Shown here piece by piece: positions 1 to 11,338 of a DNA stretch of 64,000 nt; the first letter of the stretch is position 1; the number at the start of each line of letters is the position of its first letter. This DNA comes from Arctopsyche grandis (taxonomy: Eukaryota; Arthropoda; Insecta; Trichoptera; Hydropsychidae), in the NCBI RefSeq assembly GCF_051622035.1, contig NC_135360.1, positions 34,117,206 through 34,181,205 on the forward strand, written 5' to 3'. Under the pieces are notes generated by a model that had not been told where the DNA came from, did no database searches, and was given only the letters and a program-made list of their open reading frames with translations. The translations under genes were made by a program, and so were the position numbers.

Positions 1-1151
1 AGTCCAATAATAGATTTTTACAAAAATGAAAAAGATAAATATAAGGAAAACAAATTAAAAAGTAAATAATAAAGGCATGACAAAATATGTAGAACATTGC
101 ATAATTAAACTATAGTATTAAAATATCTGGAAAAGGTTATAAAATAGAATATAAGAAGAAATTGAAATTTACAAATTACTATTACTACATATTTAAACTA
201 TTACTACATATTTATCAGCTAATTGTATTGACTTTATATAATGAATTTACCCCTACTTATTAAGTAAACACACCACCTTGCCAAATAAATTTTGAATCCG
301 ATAACGTACAATGCCAGATATATTTATGTATTCAAATGCAGGTTATGAAATCTTTAAATACTGCGTATGTATTTGCATAATTGCGTACCATACACACATT
401 TGAAATATTAAGTTCTTCTCTTCTGGGTTACTAATAATGATTCTTTTATACACCTAATAATACGAAGCATTGACTATTGATGTGCCATAATTTCCTAAGT
501 GTATTATTCGTAGAGGGGGTTCTGTTGAAATTGGATTTTTCATTTTTAGGGAGGGTGAGCCGAACAATCGCCGGTGAGTTACAGCATTGGTTACTGTAGT
601 GAGGTTGACACTTTTATCGACATTTAACAACCGGACTCTCCTTTGTGCAATCAAACCGAAGAAGATCCCCATGACTGGTTCAGGGTTGGCACATCTGAAA
701 TCTGGATCCTCTGAAAAGGGGGGGGCTTGATTAGTCCGGTTGTTTTTGCTATCGACCGAGGGGGTTTTGATTGGTGTTTACGAAATTGTTGAAATTAATG
801 TTTGTTGTTTTTTGGTTGTTGTTGTAGGAGTGTCAACCCTGCGAGCAGAAGAGAAGAAAGGGGCAGATGTTTGCTGATGGCAGCTGCTTGTTGGGCGCGC
901 GCTACTACCTATTCAAAAGGTGCGCCTTTGCTCGACACCGACTGTGAATCACACTTCTCCTCTTCCCTTCTTCTCTCCCCGCTCGCTACAGAACCCCTTT
1001 CAAGGTTAATTCTAACTAGACTTCCCCATTCTTATTGCTGATTCAAATTGCCATTGACTTGCTGAATCGAGTACACGATTCCATGTCGCTTAATCTAAAT
1101 AGGGCTATTTTTAGCATTATTGAGTCATATAAATCCACGATTCGTCTAAAT
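1..1151. other. Intergenic DNA, no gene recognised
   Basis: The first 640 bases are AT-rich with no convincing coding frame. A more GC-rich patch at about 640-1000 holds short frames on both strands, none with a recognisable domain or splice context. It could be part of an unidentified repeat or an upstream exon. Confidence 0.5.
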
Positions 1152-1241
1152 CAGCGCTACTCAAACTATGGTCCGCGGCCCAGTACTAGTCCGTGTACTG
1201 GCGGTAGCCGGTCCGTGCACAAAGAAGTAAATAAAAAATTA

Positions 1242-1297
1242 AAACAATAGCTTATTATAAGTTATAAGTTATTAAAAGTTATAATAAGCTATTGTTT
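1242..1297. repeat. Perfect 19-base hairpin inside the hAT-like element
   Basis: Bases 1242-1260 are repeated as the exact reverse complement at 1279-1297 with an 18-base loop. It sits just inside the left end of the hAT-like element and may belong to its subterminal structure. Confidence 0.75.
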
Positions 1298-1929
1298 CAT
1301 GATTATTTTTTTTATTTTCATCAATACTTTTCAATTATATTTCATTAAGAGAGCTGTACACCTGAAACCTTAATTTTGTTACCGTTCCTTTCTTCGATAT
1401 ATATATTGAGTGTATGTATATATTGAGTGAATGCGACAATATATATCAATATATATATTGAGTGAATGCGACAGTTGCGCTTCGACCAGATAAAGCGTAT
1501 TTTAAATTGACAAAATCGAGGTTTCGTATTCTACTATTTTCTCCTCCAAAACTGGGCCAGTTTTTAAAAAAATTTCATCATCGGTATGAGAAAGATACTT
1601 TCTGTGCATCTATCGGCGTATTTTTTTTTAAATCGACCGTTAAATAAGCACGCTGGACTCGTTTCGTGGGTGTAAAAAAGAGGCGATTTTATAGATGTTT
1701 GGCGGCTCCTAGCTCATATAAAAAATAATTAATCAAAAAAATAAAACGATAGATGCACCCCAATGGTGGATATCCATAGCATATTAAAAAATAATTTCTC
1801 TAGTGCCATAATTGAGGAAGGGAGAAGTATAGTACGTTTGTATGGACAAGACGCTGCTGTCCAGCCCTCTTAATACAAGGATTATTTCAGTAACCAATAC
1901 AATTAAGAATTTCAAGTTTCAGTTCGATA

Positions 1930-2115
1930 GGGTAAATGGTGTTCAAAAAATCCCCATAATACATTTTTTTCTAGAACATGAAAACGTGATCAGTGATCGA
2001 TTCTGAGTTCGAATCAGTAAAAATCTCGAGTTCGAATTTTCACTTGATCACAAAACTTCATATATTGTTACTACGTACACAGATAAAGTAAAAATAGCAC
2101 TCACTAATCGCACAC
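1930..2115 (+). repeat. Dispersed repeat, copy 1
   Basis: This stretch, including cgtgatcagtgatcgattct, matches the reverse complement of about 40085-40270 in the PDXDC1 intron over well over 100 bases with scattered differences. It lies inside the hAT-like element, so it may be element sequence or a later insertion. The family is not recognised. Confidence 0.7.
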
Positions 2116-2810
2116 AACAATCAGATTCTTAAAGCTTACTGTGCGAACAATCTCACTATTATACATAATCACCCCACGAATAAAATAGCAAACAACCGGA
2201 GAAAACCCACTTAAGACTGACGAATTAATTAATATATATGTACGTTATAATTTGTAACGTATATATTAAATAATTTGGAAGATAAACTAATTGATCTGAC
2301 TACAAACGAAGAATTAAAACCACAACTTCACTTGCGTCCTTTTAGATCAAATTGAAAGCAGAATTCTTCCCAGACATTTAAGAATATGCACTGAAACTCT
2401 TTTTCCTTTACGAGACTGGTTTCTCAACCATTAGTTTAATAAAGACAAAATATCGTAGTAGTGTACATATTCATGATTCATTACGTGTGGAATTAATGTC
2501 TTCGATAAAAAACCACGACTGGATAAGTTATCTAATAACAAACAAGCTCATGTCTCATTAGTTTTTTTTTTCATTTTCATTTTTAATCTTTGTCTAAGTA
2601 TATGTATATATGATATATAGATATTGTACTTCTTTGAATTCAACAAAATAAATTTTACTACTTATATTTTATATTATTTTTATTTGTTATATGAACAAAT
2701 TTTCACTCATATTCAAATATAACTTTTTATTTAAAAATATGATGCTGGTCCGTGAGAATTACTGAAAAATATATGCTGGTCCGACAACTGAAAAAGTTTG
2801 AGTAGCACTG

Positions 2811-3584
2811 GCTACTAATTAGGAAAAATAATCATTTTAGCCTGCTTTGAACAATTACACTGTTCGACAAATGTCGATTTTTTTTGGTTCAGAGACGAGA
2901 TATGACTTTTCTTATTGATCTATGCCCAGTAATCATGAATCTGGTAATAAAAAAATGTTGATTGGATCGAGATTCGGAGATATGTGTGTTTTTTAAATCG
3001 CGCGATTTTTCTATATCTCGGTGTTGTTCGGTTGATGTCTCTAAATCTGTCGATTTTCTGTTCAAAATGAATATTGGAATCTATAGTCGGGTATTTTATC
3101 TTTCATTTATAGTACGTTTCAGCTTTAAAATCTCTCTAAGTATTCGTCCAGTTCAAATCAAAAGTCAAAAGTACGTATTTTCACTTGGGATTTGTTCCCA
3201 CTGTTAATACTATTTTATATTGAGTTTTTTCTATTGAAACATGTTTATTGGGATAGTGTTCTGGCCACACTATTTTTTGTTTTCGTTTAAAAGGGTTAAT
3301 TGGATGTGTGCTGAATTTTAAATAAGTAAAATTGCGAGCTAAAAGCTCGTACTAATATTTACTCGTATTAACACGAATCTGGATTGAATTAATAGGGATA
3401 ATATATTAAATTGTCTTAATATGAGAATTAAATAAAATTCCACTTAGAAAAATCACATTTCGACTATTCTTGTGGATTAATAACAAAACTTCTATTGATA
3501 ACTGGCTTACCTCGATAAAATAAACGAAGTGTGGAGTCATCATTGCGCTCTAAAGACTCGGCATTCAATTACCCTTTTATAATG
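2811..3584. other. Non-coding stretch
   Basis: AT-rich DNA with short frames only. The text resembles decayed repeat DNA, with many variants of the words aaatcg and gtcgat, but no ends or second copy were found. No gene supported. Confidence 0.5.
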
Positions 3585-4080
3585 ATTATTATTTATTTAT
3601 TTATTTATACAGGTAAAAACCCCATTAAGCAAATTACATAATAAAAACATATAATGAATACTTATAATATAAAATTAACAATAAAAGAAAAAATAAAATC
3701 AGAAAAGATAGTAAAAATTAAGGAAACACAATATTCTGAATGAATCCTATGAACCGACCAAAAGTAATATTAAATATTTCAATATCCGTCTGATCAGCTA
3801 AATATAGGAGTATTTGCATAAAGTAGTATTTAAAAGAATGTTAGTTTTCGCTATAATTGGCTAAAACAGAACACGTTTGCGAATTCTAAAATAATTTTCT
3901 GGTGCATAGAAAGTGAATTCGTTAAGAATTGGTGGATTATAAATATTTCCACGAAGAACAAGGAACATATGTCGTAATAATAAAATACGACGACGAGATT
4001 CAAGACTCACTAAGCCCGTCACTACCAAAATAAATTTGCTTGGATATAACCAAGGGTAGTATCCATACATTTTATAATAG
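3585..4080 (-). mobile_element. 3' fragment of a non-LTR retrotransposon (LINE)
   Basis: On the minus strand a short frame (about 4070 down to 3861) contains SLESRRRILLLRHMFLVLRG followed by a PP-L-EF-F segment. This is the pattern seen near the C-terminus of many insect CR1/jockey-like reverse transcriptases. About 250 bases further down the same strand lies a (TAAA)n tract (about 3588-3612), the kind of short-repeat tail these LINEs carry. Gene body and tail agree in direction, so this is a 5'-truncated, decayed copy. Confidence 0.65.
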
Positions 4081-5550
4081 AAAAACCGACAGAATTTTAA
4101 TGTAAGGACCGATTGTTGATAAATTGATATGGTAAGTGGTAAACAAATAGCATTTACCTAATATGGCTTCTGTTAACTCTTGCTGACAATTAAAAAAACT
4201 TTGTAAATATGTATTGTCTTTTTGTCGGAGGGAGGGGGTGGGGGTTGCTTCTATAATTGGGTCAAAAATGGATTACAGGATTTGAGACCAAAAATTTAAA
4301 CCTTTTTGAGACCAAAAATCTTGAATCCAAGTTTGAAAATCCAAAAGCCATTAAAACACAAAACTTCAGTTCATTGAGTAACTCAATATTAGACGCGTTT
4401 CAGTGCAATGGTATTAAACTACCTTAATCGCTCGAACCACGTCGGGCTATTTAGTCATGTCGGTTTCATTTCAAACCCCAAATTCCGACGTTATTGACAG
4501 GGTTGCCGAGCGTCCAGATTTTGGCGGGAATGTTCTGATTTAGTAACTGTAACACCGCGTCCCGATGTGCAGCCTGTAATTCTTGATTTGTAAAAATAAT
4601 TTTAACTAAAGAAACATTATTAATATAATTGCTTAGTAAGTAAGAATGGAAGTACATACATACTTATATAATGAGAATTTAAAAATGGTTTACGAAGTTT
4701 TGGGAATTCCCAGAATTTATTCGAAGAAATACCAAAATTAATTTATTTATAGACAAGAACGAATTATCGACTAAGGAAGAATCAGTAAAATTTTTAAAAT
4801 TATTGAAAATTCAACCAATTTTGAATTTATTCCTACATTTTTTCAACACCAGAACGAATTTTTAGTTTTGCCGACGGCTTGACGGAAAAAACGGAATTGT
4901 TTGTTGCTGAATAGATTGGAGGCCAAATTAATGGTAAAAGAAAATTTTAACACATATCGATTATGCAGTTCAAGACAACCAAAAGTGCAATTTTGTTGTT
5001 TTGAGAAAATCGAGTTTGAGGTTTTGAAGATTTTTTAAAAATCTTATAACTAGAGAATGCAATATTTTTTATTGTTGTAATAGAGAAAATAAAGGTTATT
5101 TTTTAATAGAGAAAATAAATGATTTTTGTTAAAAAAAATAAAAAAAAAACACCGTAAAGCCTCATTAAAAACCTCCTCTACGTTTCACTTACGATTACAA
5201 TTCAGAGGACAATTTACCTCTTATCCGATATTTTTCAAACTTTGCCATATTGCTCATTTTGGTCATCAATATAATTTTAGAAATTGGTTTACAGATGTGT
5301 TGATTTTACACAGCAAAGATATGAAATATTTATACGGGTATTCTCAAACCAAAATTGCCATTTTTGTACTTATATTCCTTTTACATTACATGGTCGATAT
5401 ATCATGCAACAAGTTTCGTGAATTTTTAAATACTGAAAATGTACATAAAGATTCATGTGGTATATTTTAAGATTTGTGTTATATTGATTAATATAACACA
5501 AATAATAATAAATAAATTTCAATAAGTTAGAAGTTAACATGAACACGATG
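4081..5550. other. Non-coding intergenic DNA
   Basis: AT-rich with short frames on both strands and no recognisable protein, RNA or repeat end. A poly-A/AAAAT-rich patch lies at about 5110-5150. Confidence 0.5.
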
Positions 5551-5774
5551 GTTCGGTGATTACTGGTCACAAATTACTCGTCACAAAGTCACTAAAATCT
5601 CTATAACGGAACATCTGGCAGCCGAAAAAGTCTCGTTACTATGATAGTTATCATACTAACGATAACTATCATAGTAACGAGAACTTGAGTGCTAAATATT
5701 GTGTATTCGCGATTTTCATGGCAAAAATTGTGTTTGTGACCACCCGAATGTGACGAATAGTCCAATTACCGAAC
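5551..5774 (+). mobile_element. MITE-1 element, copy 1
   Basis: The ends are inverted: GTTCGGTGATTACTGGTCAC at the left and a close reverse complement at the right. Inside are the family words actaaaatctctataacgga and gcgattttcatggcaaaaat, also found at 34292-34495 and 62797-62981. A short perfect internal inverted repeat (gttactatgatagttatc and its complement) forms the middle. No coding capacity. The flanks share acgat, a possible target duplication. Confidence 0.75.
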
Positions 5775-5884
5775 ACGATTGAGGGCACAAAATATACTCA
5801 GAATATCGCAGAGTGTGCTAAAACGCTGCGTTGACATTTGGTGTATCGTGTGCTGTTTGTCGTCGGGAGATTTCCCGCTAAAAA

Positions 5885-6442
5885 ATGACAGCCGGCAGGT
5901 CTTCGCCTATACTAAGACCTAAAAAGAAATTCGTACTAGCGCTCCTACTCGTCTTCGTCCTGATTTTCTTCCTTTACCAAATAATGTTCATGTCACTACT
6001 AGACGACTCCCAATCCAAGATCCTCGAAGCGCAACGTCCCAAAGACGACCACACTACCATGGAAGTAGACGTCACCAACGTTTTTGACAAGAGAGGCATG
6101 CTCCGAGGAATCCGTCTCTCCGACCTTGCCAGATACAAATCAGACTCGGATGGGATGTTCACCTGCTTCTCGACCTCCACCAAGATCCCCTTCTCTTGGG
6201 TCAACGACGATTACTGTGACTGCCCCGAAGACGGGGCCGACGAGCCCGGAACCAACGCTTGTGATAACGGACACTTCTATTGTGCCACTCAGACCAAACA
6301 CCTCACCGGGAGAGGGACTCCGCACCTCGTACCATCCAGCAGAGTCAACGACGGCATCTGCGACTGTTGCGACGGCACCGACGAGTGGAATACATACAAC
6401 CAACATCGAACGCATTGTCCTAATGTGTGTATACGTTCATGA
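5885..6442 (+). CDS. Glucosidase II beta subunit-like protein, membrane-anchored (185 aa)
   Basis: The predicted 185-residue protein has a short basic N-terminus, one hydrophobic segment at about residues 17-34, and a luminal part matching the N-terminal domain of glucosidase II beta (PRKCSH): RGI-LSDLARY, then IPFSWVNDDYCDCPEDGADEPGT, then SRVNDGICDCCDGTDEW. These are two calcium-binding LDL-receptor-A-like cysteine modules. Classical glucosidase II beta trims N-glycans with the alpha subunit in the ER and continues into a coiled coil and an MRH domain. Here the frame stops soon after CPNVC. A possible splice donor (TGT|GTATAC, near 6430) leaves open that more exons exist, but none were found downstream. 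Either this is a short type II membrane paralogue or only its first exon is seen. Start chosen at the ATG directly before the basic-hydrophobic leader. Confidence 0.75.
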   Translation: MTAGRSSPILRPKKKFVLALLLVFVLIFFLYQIMFMSLLDDSQSKILEAQRPKDDHTTMEVDVTNVFDKRGMLRGIRLSDLARYKSDSDGMFTCFSTSTKIPFSWVNDDYCDCPEDGADEPGTNACDNGHFYCATQTKHLTGRGTPHLVPSSRVNDGICDCCDGTDEWNTYNQHRTHCPNVCIRS

Positions 6443-7070
6443 GATACTTATGAATCGTCATTCGCGAAGTTTGAAGTTCGGCTGTGATATATTCCATTTA
6501 AAACAATTTTAGGATTAATGATTTGATATTATGATAGATGTTTTATTTCACATTCTGTATACTAGCGTTGTTTCGAATACTTTATAACAGTTTGTATATA
6601 CGGAATGTGGTGGAAACAATATCTTGCAAATTAACACATTCGTATATCAGGCAAATGTGGAGGCTATGCAACATATACGAAACCAGATATGAAATTGCAG
6701 TAATTATTTATTTTTAATGTATTTTATTTCCACCCCACTTTGTAGAAATGTTTTGATGTTAATTATTGAAAATAATACCCCAGAAATTATAATCAGTTCA
6801 AAATATGAAAGAACGAACTGAGCAATTTTGTACCGTTGGCTCTAAAGGATGGATTAGATTGACAATGTAGCTTTTTTAATCACAATTTCAAACATGTAAC
6901 CCTATATTTCAATGCATATATCTAAACTTGGGATCATATCATTTCGTATATAGATTTGCTTCCACTCTTTCAGATTGGGTTCATCTAATATGTTCTATGG
7001 GTTATGTACCTTATATTTTTATAAAATTCCAAGATGTATAACGTTTCAACAGCAAGAGGTAGGCCCTCGT
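6443..7070. other. Non-coding intergenic DNA
   Basis: AT-rich, presumably including the 3' UTR of the upstream gene. No further exon of it, no RNA gene and no repeat end recognised. Confidence 0.5.
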
Positions 7071-7114
7071 AAATTAAATATGTACATACGAGGCTGTATG
7101 TACATATTTAATTT
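7071..7114. repeat. Perfect 19-base palindrome
   Basis: AAATTAAATATGTACATAC (7071-7089) and its exact complement (7096-7114) flank the six-base loop gaggct. It adjoins the repeat at 7130-7205 and may be one of its ends. Confidence 0.85.
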
Positions 7115-7129
7115 CGCTTTGTGACTACT

Positions 7130-7205
7130 CGTTGGGAGGAGGGCCTCATGTTGAGGGCTTTGTGGGTCGAATTTATTGACCTTTAAAGCGGGCTTAATGA
7201 TATAG
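7130..7205 (-). repeat. Dispersed repeat with terminal TTAAGCCCGCTTTAAAGGTCA
   Basis: Read on the minus strand, this begins with ttaagcccgctttaaaggtc and continues to cctcaacatgaggcc. The plus-strand sequence at 18587-18650 has the same order, and the downstream part of that copy recurs at 27180-27370. It appears to be one end of an unclassified interspersed element. Confidence 0.65.
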
Positions 7206-7701
7206 ACTGTAATAATATGATGATAGTTAATCTATCAAATTAATGCGTTAAAAGTAGTCACTCGATTTACAGCGACCGTTAAAAAATCACATTTTATGCA
7301 TTCCACATATCTTGAAGTAATATTAGTTTAATCCGAAGAGAGCTGGATATTTTCCATTGTTGTGTGTGTGCAAATGATTCGAAGAATTGTGCCTGTTTAC
7401 TTGTCTGCGTATAAAATGTACATATGTATATGATATAATACAATAATAAAACGAATAAAAACATTTTTCACGTATTAAAATTTATATTGTGGTTTGTCAG
7501 AAAAATATAAAAAAAATAAAAATAAAAAATTGACACATTTACATTGACTTGTATTTGCGTGATTTTACGTTTATAATTATACAGCGTCATGAAAAAATAA
7601 TAAATAAATACAATTACACTTCATTCGGGATGAAAATTCATCAATATGTATACATATAATATATATATCTAAATATATAATAAATTGTTATTTATTAAAA
7701 T

Positions 7702-10700
7702 TCACTTTTCTGGACAACTCTTAATTATATTTTCAGGAGTTTTGAAAACACTTAATATATCAAAATGCATGTGGAGATCTGGACTAGCACCGTCGAAATG
7801 CAGAGTGCGATTGACGTGGGCTCCTAACCTTTGCAACAACTCTGTGAATGTCTGTTCCTCGCGACGGATCCAACCCCGGCGATCGTCCTGCACCTGATAC
7901 GGAGTCACGTGGATCCATATTTTAATACCTGTCGACAATATCCAAAACATCAACACAAATCTAAAACGAATACTATATAATATAACGGCTGATCCAACCA
8001 TCATGTTAGAAATTTTTCTTGAATTAAACACATTGAAAATTTGACTAACGCTATCTATATAGTCAGCAGCATAGCTCGGACGTTAAGCTTCTGCTTACCG
8101 TCAAGAAGGTGCCGGGTTCTATCCCTGAATTAAAATGAATTTTTCAGAGTATGCTGTTGGTCAGACCTGGATTTGTGACTCCAGGTTGATCGTTTCCTAT
8201 CAGAGTTTGCCAATTTTCTCTGATTTCATTGTTGAAACGGTTCCCGGAAAAAAAAAATTGGCTAAAAATCCTTCCTACCTACTATGTCACCACTATTTGA
8301 AAAATTTGATTGATGTACAATAAAAATTTATGTACAATTCATAGATGTCTCGTTAATTTGCGAGTTTTTTCAGTGTCTCGCAATTCAACGACTTTAATAA
8401 AAATGCTGTATTTGTATTTGTAATTGGCCAGGAAGGCGCATTGGGATTTACCTGTAAGGCCTTCCTGGTATATATATATAAAAAAAAAAAAAAAAAAAAA
8501 AAATATGGAGTATAATATCGACAATCGAATCCTTTTGATCATTTTTATGTCTTAAATGAAATAAAGCAGATACATAGATCGGTTTAGGCCCCAATAAGAT
8601 AAGATGGTGCCACATTCCGTATGTTACAGCTCAAACATTAAGTCACAAGAAAGGTTATAAAATGTGTTGCATTAAAAAAAAACTTCCAACGTGTGTAATT
8701 GTCGGATCATTAGATTAAAAGAGGTGGACAAGGACCTAGTCTAGTTAGCGTTTCTAAGAGACTCCTCGACGTGATCCAAGTGTTCTTCCCTCCAGCGTGT
8801 CCGCCGTCTAGCCAGAACATCTCGGTTATCCTCGACACGAACGCCATCATGGTGCTGTCGTCTGGCGTCAGGGTTTTCAAGTAGTGAAACTCGTATATGA
8901 GCTGATTAAGTACGACACAGCCTTTGCTGAAACCTATTAATATTAACTTTGCCTTGTCTAACGCTATATTATCGTACCACCATAGCGAGTTGGCGCTTCT
9001 CGAGTCTTTGTTGTTTTTCGCAGTGGCGGAGACGTCGACCAGTTTGTCGACGGAAGCTCCGTCTGGACTGCTCGTGCTCGTCAATTGTATAATACTATCT
9101 TGTTTGCTCGACTCGTTGTTAATACTCTGCTTGGACGATGTGATGGTGACATGGTGGTCCGGTACAGAATTCTGCTGCGACTTGGAGTAGTGCTCGTTGT
9201 GCGCGTTCGACATGGTCACGGTCAGGCTCTTATTTGACTCCAATTCCCGTTGAAGTATACTAGTCGACACATTCTCGGTGGACGACTCTTGTTTTGAATT
9301 TGAATTTATCGATTCTATAGAAACCTGTAATTTGAAATTAATAATATAATAATATATATAAAAACGGACGCGATGTATGTATGTGGCGGATGCGTCAACC
9401 AGTATGGAAATTTCAAAAAAACAAATTTTAGAAAGCCAGGAGTATATAACCAGCAGAATAGACTAGTGGTTAGCATATAATGCATTAAACAGAGTGGTCA
9501 CGGGTTCAAATCCAATTGCTTTCTGCTAGCCAGACCTTGGATTTGTGACTACAGGTTGATGTTTCCCATCAGTTGGTCAATTTATCTGATTTTAGTTGAA
9601 ACGGTTCCAACAAATTGGCAACCTTCCCCATTGTCCCCATCTCGAATTTCGCTGAATTGTATAAAATGCTGCAAATTTACAAATTTGACCATAAATGGAT
9701 CAACTCTGTGGATATTAATTATGTATTTATGTACTTTGTATAATACTAATAATATTTGTATCAAATGTACAATGTTTCTGTCCAGGAAGGCGCATTGGGG
9801 TTACATGTGAAGGTATAAATACACGCGAACGAGGCGCACAACCAATTAGAGTGAAGTGGTCCACGTGGACTAAAACGTTTGGCCAATCAGAGCAACGACG
9901 ATCCATTCTGACGAATGAGTGTATTTTAAGCATCCACTATAAGGATGTGGCTGTGTCGAGGATGATGCGGGGAAGTGGGGACCCGAGCGTCCGACATGTG
10001 CTCCTGATATTGAGCACCTGACTTGGAACGGTGACGTCAGTATCAGATGCGCTACGCGGGAGCGTACACACATACATTCATCATTTCGAAGGGATGAAAG
10101 GGTTGGATTAGCGAGCGTGTAATGCACTCACTCAACATTTTATTATTAATACGTGCGCGTACCTATAAATTACCTTACATTCTATTTATAAATAACATAT
10201 AACTTTATTTTAATTCGTGTATCGATTCCTATCCGAAACCACCTGTTGAAATCTACAGGCACAACACTAGTATTATATTATATTATCATACATACTGAAG
10301 ATCAACGGGAACAATTACTGTTTGACTGATATTACTCGACACATACATATTTAATTGTTTTAATAAATCAGACCTGCGACAAATCCACATCCATATAATT
10401 CTGTTGACTCTCTAACGACGTAGATATCATATTCCTTAGCTCCGCTTTTGATATAGATTTGATTCGATGATTTATGGCTATTAATAATCTGAAATGAGAT
10501 GGTCAAAATTAATACCGACATCGAACATTTGCTCGATATTCCAAAAAGGTGTGTATGTTAACTTTTCAAGGTGTTGTAGAGCGTGATGTGTCGGAGTATG
10601 TTCAGGTACTCCCGCGTTCCCACTCGGTACAAAGTTCTTATAGCAGCTGAACGTCTTGAATTCAATTCTAGAACACAAATTTCAGTGAGGACCCGTTAAA

Positions 10701-11081
10701 CGACTCGAATATGATTAAAATTCAGTGTACAATACCTCGACGGTCGAACGACGACGATGTGAGAGTGCGGAAAACTAAGATTTAACATTGCTGCCATACT
10801 TTCTAAATTCCATTTTATATAGTTTTTATTATCGGAATGGAGTTTCATAACCTCTGGAAAATCCTAAAACGTACAATTTTCGTTAGCGAGCGATTCTTTA
10901 CCTGGACAAAAATGTCTAACGGATTTGAGTGAGTATTTCGCACCTGTACGTCGCCTCCAAAATAAATAACTGTGGAATGTTCATCTGACTGAATGGCGGG
11001 TGGACAGAATACGACATCATTTAGACGATCATCATAACCTAAGATGGAACAGAGTCGAATTGGGGGCGTAGGAGACAACAT
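7702..11081 (-). CDS. C2orf69: C2orf69 homologue (UPF0565), six coding exons
   Basis: Coding exons on the minus strand are 10944-11081, 10736-10863, 10563-10667, 10374-10488, 8736-9324 and 7702-7928. All joins keep frame with GT/AG ends and give about 433 residues. Family landmarks appear in order: YFGGDVQ; a segment ending HIVVVRPSR; FKTFSCYKNFV; HHALQHLEK; LILIGFSKGCVVLNQL, a GxSxG nucleophile elbow; FWLDGGHAGGKNTW; and HVTPYQVQDD-R-WI. C2orf69 proteins have an alpha/beta-hydrolase-like fold and are mitochondrial by published work on the human protein. A Ser/Asn/Lys-rich stretch of roughly 100 residues in exon 5 makes it longer than human (385 aa). The first ATG is the one at the head of exon 1; a further upstream exon is possible. 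Introns hold two SINEs. Confidence 0.88.
8065..8500 (+). mobile_element. tRNA-derived SINE, copy A
   Basis: A box-A-like tagctcggacgtta (about 8072) is followed by a box-B-like ggttctatccc (about 8113). The body word cagacctggatttgtgactc and the tail ccaggaaggcgcattggg are shared with the copy at 9455-9815. It ends in (TA)n then poly-A (about 8470-8503). It lies in the last intron of the C2orf69 gene, in the opposite direction to the gene. Confidence 0.75.
9455..9815 (+). mobile_element. tRNA-derived SINE, copy B
   Basis: Pol III-like boxes are present: tagtggttagca (box A) and gggttcaaatcc (box B). They are followed by the shared body (gccagaccttggatttgtga, then ttgaaacggttcc) and the shared tail ccaggaaggcgcattgggg. 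It lies in the fourth intron of the C2orf69 gene. The two copies differ considerably, so the insertions are not recent. Confidence 0.8.
9820..10135. other. GC-richer intronic block of unknown origin
   Basis: About 300 bases after SINE copy B are clearly more GC-rich than the rest of the intron. They contain no coding pattern of the host gene. They may be another insertion, but no ends or second copy were seen. Confidence 0.4.
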
Positions 11082-11089
11082 TTGAACAG

Positions 11090-11335
11090 ATCATTAGTTC
11101 CGTATCGCCAGGTCTGAAACACAAAGATATAGATAAGTCTCCTAATATACATGTTTGCATATGTATATGAAAGTGTGATAACATACTAGCTACATATAAG
11201 TATTATAGGATTTATAAACGTTTCAAATTAACAATTATTATATATATATATATATATATACATTAAACAGTCACTTATATATATACATGTACAATTAAAA
11301 CTACAACATATCGTATTCGTAATGCAACGATTGCA
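11090..11335. other. Gap between the K2P and C2orf69 genes, with a (TA)n tract
   Basis: Both neighbours run on the minus strand. The space holds the 3' UTR of the K2P gene and presumably the promoter and 5' UTR of C2orf69. A short (TA)n run lies at about 11240-11262. Confidence 0.5.
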
Positions 11336-11338
11336 CGG

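Larger units (their letters stand above)
1152..2810. mobile_element. Non-autonomous hAT-like DNA element
   Basis: The left end reads CAGCGCTACTCAAACT and the right end is its near-perfect inverse, AGTTTGAGTAGCACTG, about 1.66 kb apart. The sequence inside the left end (tggtccgcggccc, then ggtccgtgc) and inside the right end (ctggtccg) resembles the ends of hAT/Charlie-type elements. No transposase frame is visible, so it would be a non-autonomous or decayed copy. The 8-base flanks (gtctaaat and gctactaa) are not identical, so a target duplication cannot be shown. Confidence 0.6.

Noticed and set aside
9462-9510. tRNA gene at the SINE head
   Set aside because: Only the A and B boxes are preserved. 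The sequence does not fold into a full cloverleaf by eye and continues into the SINE body.
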